A stretch of DNA of 64,000 bases, taken from assembly GCA_012959765.1 (NCBI GenBank), contig DUCO01000030.1, positions 124,001-188,000 of the forward strand. Direction: 5' to 3'. The position numbers and the translations under genes were made by a program. Origin of the DNA: Dehalococcoidia bacterium (GTDB taxonomy: Bacteria > Chloroflexota > Dehalococcoidia > Lucifugimonadales > Lucifugimonadaceae). The first letter of the stretch is position 1. Each line of letters starts with the position of its first letter. The notes beneath the pieces were generated by a model. The model did no database searches, was not told the origin of the DNA, and was given only the letters and a program-made list of their open reading frames with translations. Positions 1-6,919 of this stretch are shown piece after piece.

Positions 1-309
1 GGCCGTTGCGTATGCGGTCGCGGTTGTCGAAATATCACCACGCTTTCCATCGCCAACAATCACATGATCGGGAGCAACGTCTCGAATGTGCTGGATGGTC
101 TTTTCGAGAATCCGAAAACCTTCAATGCCCATCGCTTCGTAGTAAGCAAGCTGGGGTTTGAAAGCAGAAACAAAATCTTTGGTGGCATCGACGATCGCGC
201 AGTTGAATGCCAGAACATCGCCGATGGGCACACGTTCAGGTGTTGGGTCCAGACCCACACAAACGTAACTACTCATCTTCGCTGCCGCTGTATCCAGCCT
301 CTCGAACAT
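1..309 (-). CDS. pyrF: Orotidine 5'-phosphate decarboxylase, 5' part (runs off left edge)
   Basis: OMP decarboxylase makes UMP from OMP, the last step of de novo UMP synthesis in the cytoplasm. The ORF track misses this gene because it has no stop in the window. Reading the minus strand from 309 gives about 103 residues starting MFERLDTAAAKMSSYVCVGL. An N-terminal VGLDP motif, an AFKPQLAYYE segment and the catalytic D-x-K-R-G-D-I motif (DGKRGDI) are typical of the type 2 PyrF subfamily. An in-frame GTG at 318 preceded by GGAGG is an alternative start and has the better ribosome site. It is separate from the pyrR-carB operon 7 kb away, and no PyrR loop is visible upstream. The C-terminal half lies outside the window. 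Confidence 0.9.
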   Translation of the reverse strand, partial: MFERLDTAAAKMSSYVCVGLDPTPERVPIGDVLAFNCAIVDATKDFVSAFKPQLAYYEAMGIEGFRILEKTIQHIRDVAPDHVIVGDGKRGDISTTATAYATA

Positions 310-428
310 CGTCTCCACATGCGCCTCCAAAAGCTTTAGTCTGTGTTTACGCCATCAGGCGAATTTTGCTATCAAAATTATCGCACATCCGGGCTATTAG
401 TTGCCTCGATTACCAGCAACCGGGCAAT

Positions 429-457
429 TGTCATGCTGAATTTATTTCAGTATCTTT
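429..457 (+). repeat. Dispersed repeat, TCATGCTGAATTTATTTCAG type
   Basis: The 29 nt at 429-457 recur as an exact reverse complement at 1369-1397, so the two copies bracket the glycosylase gene as an inverted pair. The core resembles the GTCATCCTGAATTC repeats found elsewhere in the window. Confidence 0.8.
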
Positions 458-464
458 CTCTTCG

Positions 465-545
465 TTTGCTCCGGGCGTCGTAGGACGACTTGGTCGCCGC
501 TGCAATCCACCCTCCCTCAATCCCTCCCGAAGGAGGGAGGCAGGA
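465..545 (+). repeat. Dispersed repeat, copy 1 (partner at 43456-43535)
   Basis: TTGCTCCGGGCGTCGT and the following GGACGACTTGGT are shared, in reverse orientation, with 43456-43535. The 3' part ends in CCTCCC...GGGAGG, which forms a palindrome. The ORF-track start at 490 for the glycosylase lies inside this repeat, which argues against that start. Confidence 0.75.
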
Positions 546-558
546 CCAACCACCCAGC

Positions 559-1257
559 ATGCCAACCAACCCCACAACAACCGATCTCCTCGAAATCTAC
601 GACCGCCTCCTCGCCAAAACAGGCCCACGAAACTGGTGGCCGGTTAAATACGACTCAGGAACCCGCGCCAACTTTGAAATAGTCGCCGGAGCAATCCTCG
701 TCCAGAACACCACATGGAAGAATGCCGAACGCGCTCTGGCGAACCTGCACAAAGCAAATATCTGGGGATACACGGCGGTGCACGAAGCTCCCGACAGCGA
801 TCTGGTCGAAGCCATCCGATCATCCGGCTACTACAACACCAAAACAACAAAGCTCAAAGCTTTCGCGAAAGTGATGATCGACGAATACAGCGGTTACGAT
901 GCAAACCTGTTCGCCTACGAACTACCCGAGCTAAGAACACGCCTGATCAGGATCTACGGAATCGGCGAAGAAACAGCCGACGACATCATCCTCTACGCAG
1001 CGAAAAAACCGAGCTTCGTTATGGATAGCTACACCCGCCGCATCGTCGACCGACTCGGCTGGAAGGTCAAAGGAAACAAGTATGCTGACTACCAGCACCT
1101 GTTCGAGTCGAAGCTCGACACCGATGTCGAAATGTGGGGCGAATTCCACGCCCAACTCGACGGCCACGCAGCCCGAACCTGCCGCAAGTTAAACCCGCTC
1201 TGCAGCGAATGTGTCCTGCTCGATCTCTGCCCGACCGGACAAAAAGTCATCGGCTGA
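559..1257 (+). CDS. Endonuclease III-family (HhH-GPD) DNA glycosylase with Fe-S cluster
   Basis: A base-excision DNA glycosylase of the endonuclease III/MagIII type, 232 residues. The helix-hairpin-helix segment YGIGEETADDIIL (around residue 135) is followed by PSFVMDSYTRRIV, which carries the conserved catalytic Asp. The HhH position that holds the lyase Lys in endonuclease III is Glu here, which suggests a monofunctional alkylbase glycosylase rather than a glycosylase/AP-lyase. The C-terminus has the four-cysteine Fe-S loop C-x6-C-x2-C-x5-C. I chose ATG 559 (MPTNPTTTDLL) over the tracked start at 490 because the extra 23 codons are a dispersed repeat. The exact substrate cannot be told from sequence. 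Confidence 0.85.
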   Translation: MPTNPTTTDLLEIYDRLLAKTGPRNWWPVKYDSGTRANFEIVAGAILVQNTTWKNAERALANLHKANIWGYTAVHEAPDSDLVEAIRSSGYYNTKTTKLKAFAKVMIDEYSGYDANLFAYELPELRTRLIRIYGIGEETADDIILYAAKKPSFVMDSYTRRIVDRLGWKVKGNKYADYQHLFESKLDTDVEMWGEFHAQLDGHAARTCRKLNPLCSECVLLDLCPTGQKVIG

Positions 1258-1280
1258 CAAAGACGCGCGCCCCTCTTCTG

Positions 1281-1310
1281 TCATTGCGAGGAGGAACGAC
1301 GTGGCAATAG
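1281..1310 (+). repeat. GTCATTGCGA-type dispersed repeat
   Basis: TGTCATTGCGAGGAGGAACGACGTGGCAAT is the first of three related intergenic copies in this window (others near 20737 and 25347). It is a common type of bacterial intergenic palindromic repeat. Confidence 0.6.
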
Positions 1311-1368
1311 CGGTCAATGAGTCACGAGTATTCGATTCAGCCAGGGGTGCGCGCGGCAAAAAGGGTGA

Positions 1369-1397
1369 AAAAGATACTGAAATAAATTCAGCATGAC
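1369..1397 (-). repeat. Dispersed repeat, inverted partner of 429-457
   Basis: Exact reverse complement of 429-457. The 1258-1505 gap holds only this, the GTCATTGCGA repeat and the mini-palindrome at its right end. No gene is visible. Confidence 0.8.
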
Positions 1398-1484
1398 AGG
1401 ATTCGGGATCGAGGAGCGCGACAGCCACCGTACTCCACGACGAACCAGCACCCCAGCAACCCAACCACCACCACCCGATCCTCC

Positions 1485-1506
1485 AAGAAAAAGTGGCACT
1501 GCCACC
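1485..1506 (+). repeat. Mini-palindrome copy 1 (GTGGCACTGCCAC)
   Basis: AAGAAAAAGTGGCACTGCCACC: an A-rich flank followed by a perfect 6-bp-arm palindrome at 1493-1505. It directly abuts the stop codon of the minus-strand lipoprotein gene. Confidence 0.8.
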
Positions 1507-2138
1507 TAGCTGGGCGGACCTGCAATTGGGACCAGCTGGGCGGCGAAGAACGAAACATCTTTGTGCTCGCTACCCGGTGGGAACTCGATAACAACAGAAG
1601 TCGGGAAACCGAATATCGAATCGAACCCCAGAGAAACTCGCGCCGGCTCGCTCTCAATCGCCTCCCGAATAACTCTGAACAAACCGTCGATCGTGTAGTA
1701 CGAATCCATATTCGGCTCGGCGGGCACTTCTAAGCCAGCAGGCTCAGTCCCATCAGTCTTCACAGCGTTATCGGCCCAGTTCACTATTTCGAGCTCGTCC
1801 TTGATCACCCGCACTTCGACGTTGGCGCGCTCATATGCGAACTCTCCAACGTTCCACTGGAAGCCGAACTTGTAGTTACTGCTCGGGCGGGTAGCCCAGA
1901 GCTGGCGGTGTAAATCGATACCAAGCAGCATCGCCGTCTTTCGATCTACCTCCGCACCTTCAGGCAATATCGGCGAAGTTTCGCCAGATGTAGCGCCGGA
2001 AGTGGTGTCTACAGAAGAAGCAACAGTTGGTCTTGGAGTTGGCACTAGAGTTCCTGTCGGTTCTGGATCAGACGAGCAAGCGGCAAGAGCAATTGCGAGT
2101 ACACCGATGAGCGCGGCGAGCGAAGCAGTTCGTTTCAT
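1506..2138 (-). CDS. DUF6174-like lipoprotein
   Basis: A secreted, lipid-anchored protein of 210 residues with unknown role. The signal peptide MKRTASLAALIGVLAIALAAC ends in a LAAC lipobox, followed by a Thr/Ser/Pro-rich linker to about residue 60. The globular part has NYKFGF..., a TIDGLFRVIREAI helix and a GFPTSVVIE strand near the end. This pattern resembles DUF6174 domains (recalled, not searched). I chose ATG 2138 rather than the tracked TTG at 2162 because it begins a proper signal peptide. The gene is last in the modA-modB-modC direction, 20 nt after modC, so it may be cotranscribed, but nothing shows a role in molybdate uptake. A mini-palindrome overlaps its stop. Confidence 0.75.
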   Translation of the reverse strand: MKRTASLAALIGVLAIALAACSSDPEPTGTLVPTPRPTVASSVDTTSGATSGETSPILPEGAEVDRKTAMLLGIDLHRQLWATRPSSNYKFGFQWNVGEFAYERANVEVRVIKDELEIVNWADNAVKTDGTEPAGLEVPAEPNMDSYYTIDGLFRVIREAIESEPARVSLGFDSIFGFPTSVVIEFPPGSEHKDVSFFAAQLVPIAGPPS

Positions 2139-2158
2139 ATGAGTAGGGATTCGGATTC

Positions 2159-3223
2159 TCAAGCGTCGAACACGTCGACACTGCTGGATTTGAATACTAA
2201 AAATACGTCGTTACCGACACTAATTCCAAGTTCATTTAGTGCGTTTTCGGTCAACTCGACAATGAATTTCTGACCAATATCGACTTCAACGAATATCATT
2301 TCGTGACTGGACCACACCTCGGAAACTCTTCCTTTAAAGATATTCCTCGCCGAAAGGTTTTCCGGTTGTGTGGCGCCCAGAATTATTTGGTTTGCACCAA
2401 GTGAAACGACAACTCTGTCGCCAGGTTTTTTATTTTGGTGACGAGTTGAGATATCAACATCGCCAACTCGCACAGTCGTTAGCTGCCCTGTCGATTCGCC
2501 AATAACACCATCAAGAATATTCTCAAATGCATCGATGTCGCCCCCCGCAACAGCAGCGCCGAGCAGCAGCGCCGAGGGTCGGTCGAAGGATTCGACCTTG
2601 CCTTCTCGCAGCAACATCGCTTTTGAAGCGATGGAAACCACCTCTGATATTGAATGCGACACGTAGATCATCGGAATCTCGAATTCGGTGTGTACGCGTT
2701 TAAGGTAATTCAGTATCGAACCTCGCCTGGCAGCATCGAGCGACCCAAGCGGTTCGTCGAGTAGTAGAAGTCGCGGCGAAGTAGCCAGTGCCCGAGCAAT
2801 CGCCACACGCTGCCGCTCACCACCAGAAATCTCAGATGGTTTTCTGTCCAGTAGTTCTCCCAGTCCAAAAAACTCGGCAAGTTCGAACGGATCAAAACGC
2901 CGGTCGCTTTCCGATATCAACTCCCAACCGAACTCGATATTTCCAAAAACGCTCAGATGCGGGAACAGCACGCCATCCTGATAAACAGTTCCGATACGAC
3001 GTCGCTCCGGAGCAACCCACACCTGCCGATCGCTAGCGAAAAGAGGATCGTCATCAATCGCGGTGCTTCCGCTATCTGGGCGTATCGACCCGGCAATGCA
3101 ATTCAGCAAAGTCGATTTTCCAGCACCCGACGGACCAAACACCGCGGTGATGCCATCACCAAATTCGCCTGCAACATCAAGCGAGAATCCTGGACAACTG
3201 AGCTGTATATCGAATGTAATCAT
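2159..3223 (-). CDS. modC: Molybdate ABC transporter, ATP-binding protein
   Basis: The ATPase of the molybdate importer, 354 residues, peripheral on the inner face of the membrane. Walker A GPSGAGKST (about residue 31), signature SGGERQRVAIARAL, Walker B LLLLDEPLGSLD and the switch-histidine segment VSHS are all intact. The region from about 285 to the end is a TOBE/Mop-like molybdate-binding domain (NIFKGRVSEVWSS...), which distinguishes ModC from general ABC ATPases. Its ATG overlaps the modB stop as ATGA, so the two are translationally coupled. Tungstate or sulfate transport is possible, but the ModA partner and TOBE domain favour molybdate. Confidence 0.88.
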   Translation of the reverse strand: MITFDIQLSCPGFSLDVAGEFGDGITAVFGPSGAGKSTLLNCIAGSIRPDSGSTAIDDDPLFASDRQVWVAPERRRIGTVYQDGVLFPHLSVFGNIEFGWELISESDRRFDPFELAEFFGLGELLDRKPSEISGGERQRVAIARALATSPRLLLLDEPLGSLDAARRGSILNYLKRVHTEFEIPMIYVSHSISEVVSIASKAMLLREGKVESFDRPSALLLGAAVAGGDIDAFENILDGVIGESTGQLTTVRVGDVDISTRHQNKKPGDRVVVSLGANQIILGATQPENLSARNIFKGRVSEVWSSHEMIFVEVDIGQKFIVELTENALNELGISVGNDVFLVFKSSSVDVFDA

Positions 3224-3921
3224 CCGGCACGCCCGTTCGGCTGATTCGCATCAATGCCGTTTGCCGAACGCTTCAACAACCAGTTGTGGATTGCTAACGC
3301 CACGATGCCCAGTACAACCGAAACCAGCGCCAACCGCCAGGCAGCATCGGTATCGCCAGCCGAAATGCGGGTGAATATCGCCGAAGGCACCGTCTGCGTT
3401 CGACCCGGAATATTCCCGGCCACCACTATCGTTGCGCCAAACTCCGAAAGTGCCCGAACGAACCCCAGCAGCACGCCAGCGATTACCCCCCTGTAAGCAA
3501 GGGGAAGCGTGATCGTCAGGAACGTCCGCACCGGTCCGCACCCCAGACCACGGGCTGCAACCTCAAGCCGTGGGTCGACACCCGCCAGTGCCGCAGTAAA
3601 CGAACGAACCACCAGCGGCAACGAAACAATCGCCGCCGCAAGAGCCGCAGCGAGCCACGTAAACGCCAAAGTCGAACCAAAAATCGATTCGCTCAACTGC
3701 CCAATCCAGCCGTTAGTTCCCACCACCCACAACAACGCGTAACCGATCACCACCGGGGGCAATGCCAGCGGTAGCGAAACAATCACATCGAGTGCGAACT
3801 TGCCCGGAAACTGTTTTCGAACCAACAACCACGCAACGAACATTCCGAGCGGCAGCGTAACCGCAGTAGCAACAAGTGCAATCTGCAGCGACAACGCAAC
3901 TATGGAAATATCTGAATTCAT
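3220..3921 (-). CDS. modB: Molybdate ABC transporter, permease
   Basis: The integral-membrane subunit of the importer, 233 residues with about five hydrophobic spans. The cytoplasmic EAA loop, which docks to ModC, is visible as LEVAARGLGCGPVRTFLTITLP (about residues 142-163). The segment ALSEFGATIVVAGNIPGRTQTV after it is characteristic of ModB/CysT-type permeases. The gene overlaps modC by 4 nt and follows modA after about 50 nt, consistent with a modABC operon. No ModE-like operator was recognised. Confidence 0.88.
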   Translation of the reverse strand: MNSDISIVALSLQIALVATAVTLPLGMFVAWLLVRKQFPGKFALDVIVSLPLALPPVVIGYALLWVVGTNGWIGQLSESIFGSTLAFTWLAAALAAAIVSLPLVVRSFTAALAGVDPRLEVAARGLGCGPVRTFLTITLPLAYRGVIAGVLLGFVRALSEFGATIVVAGNIPGRTQTVPSAIFTRISAGDTDAAWRLALVSVVLGIVALAIHNWLLKRSANGIDANQPNGRAG

Positions 3922-3969
3922 CGGTATGTTAAAAACGTTTTCGGCGTGTTATTTGCCAGCGCCCAGAAG

Positions 3970-4761
3970 CTATAGTTTTTCTTTGGCAGCTATCAGTTCG
4001 AACCCTGCCGCTTCAAAAATATTACGTGTTTCTAGCATGAACAATATGAAATTAATGAATTCATTTGCTCGCCCATCGCTTTTCCCAGTCCTTATTCCGG
4101 TAGCCCCATAGCCTATCGGCGTGTCCCCACTCTCAAGCTCCAACAAAACATGCAAGGACTTACTCTGCGAACTTAAATAGTCGGTCAAATAGACCAAACC
4201 GAACTGAGCATTTCCCGATTCAACAGCCGCCAGAGCTGCGCGCACATCCAGAGTAGTCACCAATCGGTCTGATACCAAATCGAACACTTCGGCTTCTAGG
4301 AGCGCCTCGGCTGCAAACACTCCAGCAGGTGCAAGATCAGGATCGCCCATAGCAATGCGACCCGGCAAATTCACCAGATCTGTGAGCGAGCCGATTGCGT
4401 TCTGATCTCTAGGACCTATAACCACCAGCTTGTTGAATATCTGGTGCTCGTAGCCTCTTCGATACAACTTGCCAGCATCGTCGAGAATCTCACCGGCCTC
4501 CCACCCGGCAAGTACAACCCCGTCTGCCGGGGCATCCAGCTTTGCTATCTGGTTCGCCAATGCAAGCGATCCACCAAAACTAAACGAAACCTGCTTCCCC
4601 GTCTCGCGCTCATAAACCTCAGCCGATTCAGTCAGCACATCCGAAAGCGAAGCCGCTGCGAATATCAGCGGAACATCGTCGTTCGAGTTCCCACCACACG
4701 ATGCGATCAGGCCAACGCCCAAAAACGCGAGAATCAACTGAACTAAACGACGATTCAACAA
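3970..4761 (-). CDS. modA: Molybdate ABC transporter, substrate-binding lipoprotein
   Basis: The extracytoplasmic molybdate-binding protein, 263 residues. The signal peptide ends in a lipobox-like LIASC at about residue 22, so it is membrane-anchored. The mature protein opens with LIFAAASLSDVLTE, the oxyanion-binding ModA motif, and has FSFGGSLALANQIAKLDAPADGV further on, with conserved contacts near GNAQFGLVYLTDYL. The start is TTG (4761, or the adjacent TTG at 4758) with AAGGAAA about 10 nt upstream. It is the promoter-proximal gene of modABC and is divergent from the methyltransferase gene. Confidence 0.87.
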   Translation of the reverse strand: MLNRRLVQLILAFLGVGLIASCGGNSNDDVPLIFAAASLSDVLTESAEVYERETGKQVSFSFGGSLALANQIAKLDAPADGVVLAGWEAGEILDDAGKLYRRGYEHQIFNKLVVIGPRDQNAIGSLTDLVNLPGRIAMGDPDLAPAGVFAAEALLEAEVFDLVSDRLVTTLDVRAALAAVESGNAQFGLVYLTDYLSSQSKSLHVLLELESGDTPIGYGATGIRTGKSDGRANEFINFILFMLETRNIFEAAGFELIAAKEKL

Positions 4762-4870
4762 GCGGCTGAAATTTCCTTAGCGAATCAAAGTGAAATCGAT
4801 AGGCTCTGATAGAATTTACTGGTTGCGGACGTGTGCCGTAGCAGATCCGACTGGATCGTATTTGAACCAG

Positions 4871-4886
4871 CGCCGTAATTACGGCG
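4871..4886. promoter_or_regulatory. Perfect 16-bp palindrome in the modA/methyltransferase divergent region
   Basis: CGCCGTAATTACGGCG is a perfect inverted repeat lying 17 nt before the TTG start of the methyltransferase gene and about 110 nt upstream of modA. The position suits an operator, but no regulator is known and the assignment is inference. Confidence 0.4.
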
Positions 4887-4903
4887 AACCATGAGGCACG
4901 AAT

Positions 4904-5728
4904 TTGGTAACAGCGAGCGAAGAATACTCCTTCACGAGCTTCTCCAACCTACCCTTCTACACCAAGGTTAACGAACGTTTACTCGACCTTGCAGAAGTCG
5001 GCAAGCAGCGGAATATTGTCGACCTCGGATGTGGCACCGGTGGAATCACCAAGCTCATTATAGAACGGCTCCAGTCAGCAAAAGACACCGTCATCTACGC
5101 TGTCGACCACTCCACAACAGCCCTCAAAGCTGCTGCCGATGAGATTGGCGACCGCAAGGATGTAGCAATTAACTATGTCCACTCCGAAGCGCAAAACCTG
5201 ACCGGCGCAGTGAAGGAAAAAGTCGACGCAATCGTCTACTGCAACTCTATTCACTACGTTCCCGACAAGACAGACCTCGTCGCCCAGATCAAAGACAAGC
5301 TCCTGCCGAACGGCATATTTGCTTTCAACACATCGTTCTTTGAAGGTTCGCACCCGGAAGACAGCCACGAGTTCTTCCGAAAGTGGATGATGCGATCACT
5401 CCGTATTCTCAAGCGTGAACACGGTCTTTCAGCCGACAAATCGGCGAAGGTCGAATCACGAGTACAGCTCAAAGCTCAGGACTACATTGAACTCGTTGAA
5501 AATGCCGGGTTCAAAGTGCTGGTCAACGACTTCAACCGAGTCGAAGTTCCGCACGAAGGCTGGCACCACATCTCGGGATTCTCCGACTGGATCGAAGGTG
5601 TAATGCCCGGCGTGCCGCTCGACAAAGGCCGAGAAGCACTCCAAAAAGGACTCGCACAAATCTGGGAAGAAATGGAACTCAAAACCATCCCAAGAATCTG
5701 GCTTTCGGTAAGCGCCGCTAAAGCTTGA
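4904..5728 (+). CDS. Class I SAM-dependent methyltransferase
   Basis: A cytoplasmic methyltransferase of 274 residues with unknown substrate. The SAM-binding motif I is IVDLGCGTGGITKL (about residues 37-50), followed by an acidic strand end AVDHSTTAL (motif II), and DAIVYCNSIHYVPD in the motif IV region. A C-terminal half of about 130 residues (from EFFRKWMMRSL) presumably supplies the acceptor site. It starts at TTG (4904) with a GAGG about 8 nt upstream. It is monocistronic and is closed by the strong terminator at 5746. The closest family by layout is Methyltransf_11/25 type. No specific pathway can be assigned. Confidence 0.8.
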   Translation: MVTASEEYSFTSFSNLPFYTKVNERLLDLAEVGKQRNIVDLGCGTGGITKLIIERLQSAKDTVIYAVDHSTTALKAAADEIGDRKDVAINYVHSEAQNLTGAVKEKVDAIVYCNSIHYVPDKTDLVAQIKDKLLPNGIFAFNTSFFEGSHPEDSHEFFRKWMMRSLRILKREHGLSADKSAKVESRVQLKAQDYIELVENAGFKVLVNDFNRVEVPHEGWHHISGFSDWIEGVMPGVPLDKGREALQKGLAQIWEEMELKTIPRIWLSVSAAKA

Positions 5729-5745
5729 GTCTCAACTAAGCAAAC

Positions 5746-5779
5746 AAAAAATACCCTGTCATTGGCAGGGTATTTTTTT
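5746..5779 (+). terminator. Rho-independent terminator of the methyltransferase gene
   Basis: AAAAATACCCTG, a 7-nt loop and CAGGGTATTTTT form a hairpin whose 3' arm runs into seven T residues, about 18 nt after the stop. Confidence 0.9.
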
Positions 5780-5862
5780 GCTCATCTGGTAGTCGGAGTC
5801 TGGTGTAAGCTCGCTAACTACAAACGCTAATCTGGTACACGCCGCACTATCGAGAATAGACA

Positions 5863-6903
5863 TTGACGCCCGATCAAAAAGATCTGTAAAACCTCGCCCA
5901 ACAGCTCACCGAATTCCTTAAATCAGAACTGGATGAGGCGGTATTTGTTTCCGGTGAATTGACCCGACTTCAAGGCGGATTCGATACCGACACCTACGCG
6001 TTCTCAATCGACAACGCCCCCGCTGACTTCCCGCAACACCTCGTTCTGCGTCATTTCCGACATCGGCGTGAATCCGGGCGAGTGGTACTAGAATCCACCA
6101 TCCAAAACGAAGTGCACAAAGCGGGCCAACCAGTCCCGCGAGTACTGATTGATTCCAGAGATCACTTCCTCAACGATCGCCCGTTTCTACTAATGGAACG
6201 ACTCGAAGGATCGGGCCTCTAGGGGCAGTTGGAAGACACAGCGGTGCTTCAGCAATTGCCTATCATCCTGGCAAAACTGCAACTTGGTCTCCATCGTATC
6301 GACTCTTCAGGTCTACAAAATTGCTCGCAAATTCAGGTGTAGACACCTCGGAGAAGTCAGCCATCACAATGCTGTCTCGTATCGGCAATATTGCCGAAGC
6401 AACGAGCGAGCCCGACCTTCTTGCAATCAAATCCTGGCTTGAAGACAACTGGCCATCCCAACCACAAGCAGCTGCCATCTGCCACGGCGATCTCCACCCG
6501 GACAACATCCTGTATCTCGACGGTAAAGTAACCGGACTAATCGACTGGGGGAACGTCTAGTTCAAGTGGCCCAATCGACGTGGCTCTCACTCGTATGGCC
6601 ATGTCGATTGGGCCACTTGAACTAGACGCCGAAACAGGGGCCGCAATGCAGCCGCTAGTCGATCAGTTAATCGCGGGGTACCTCGCAACCTATCGCGCGG
6701 AAGCCCCACTGGATGACGATCTTCTCGACTACTACGCTACCCTCCGAGCGGCGCGCTCCTACACCAAAGTCATCGGTGCAAGACGAGAAGTCGAGCTGCC
6801 ATACGTCGCAGGCGACGGCTACCACTGGGCACTGCCTAAGATGTTCTCAGCAATCAGCAACGTCATTGAATCCACAACTGGCGTAAAGCTCAAAACTAGC
6901 TAA
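5863..6903 (+). pseudogene. Decayed aminoglycoside-phosphotransferase (APH)-family kinase
   Basis: Remnant of a small-molecule kinase of the APH/choline-kinase fold. Pieces in two frames together cover the family. An N-lobe piece (TRLQGGFDTDTYAFSI ... RPFLLMERLEGSGL) is followed by the catalytic loop ICHGDLHPDNILYLDGK with the metal-site IDWGNV, and then a helical C-lobe (ARSYTKVIGARRE). The reading is interrupted by TAA near the N-terminus, TAG after GSGL, a frame change near 6300, and TAG plus a second frame change at 6558. The last lesion sits in a 31-bp inverted repeat, 6554-6584/6598-6628, whose left arm looks like a template-switch copy of the right. It is therefore not expected to make active enzyme. 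Confidence 0.85.
6554..6628. repeat. 31-bp quasi-palindrome inside the APH pseudogene
   Basis: Arms 6554-6584 and 6598-6628 are reverse complements with one mismatch around a 13-nt loop. The right arm encodes the native-looking MSIGPLELD, whereas the left arm introduces TAG and changes the frame. Confidence 0.9.
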
Positions 6904-6919
6904 CGCCCAAAGGCCCCAA

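Noticed and set aside
490-558. Upstream start of the glycosylase gene at 490
   Set aside because: The extra codons translate a dispersed repeat and have no family similarity.
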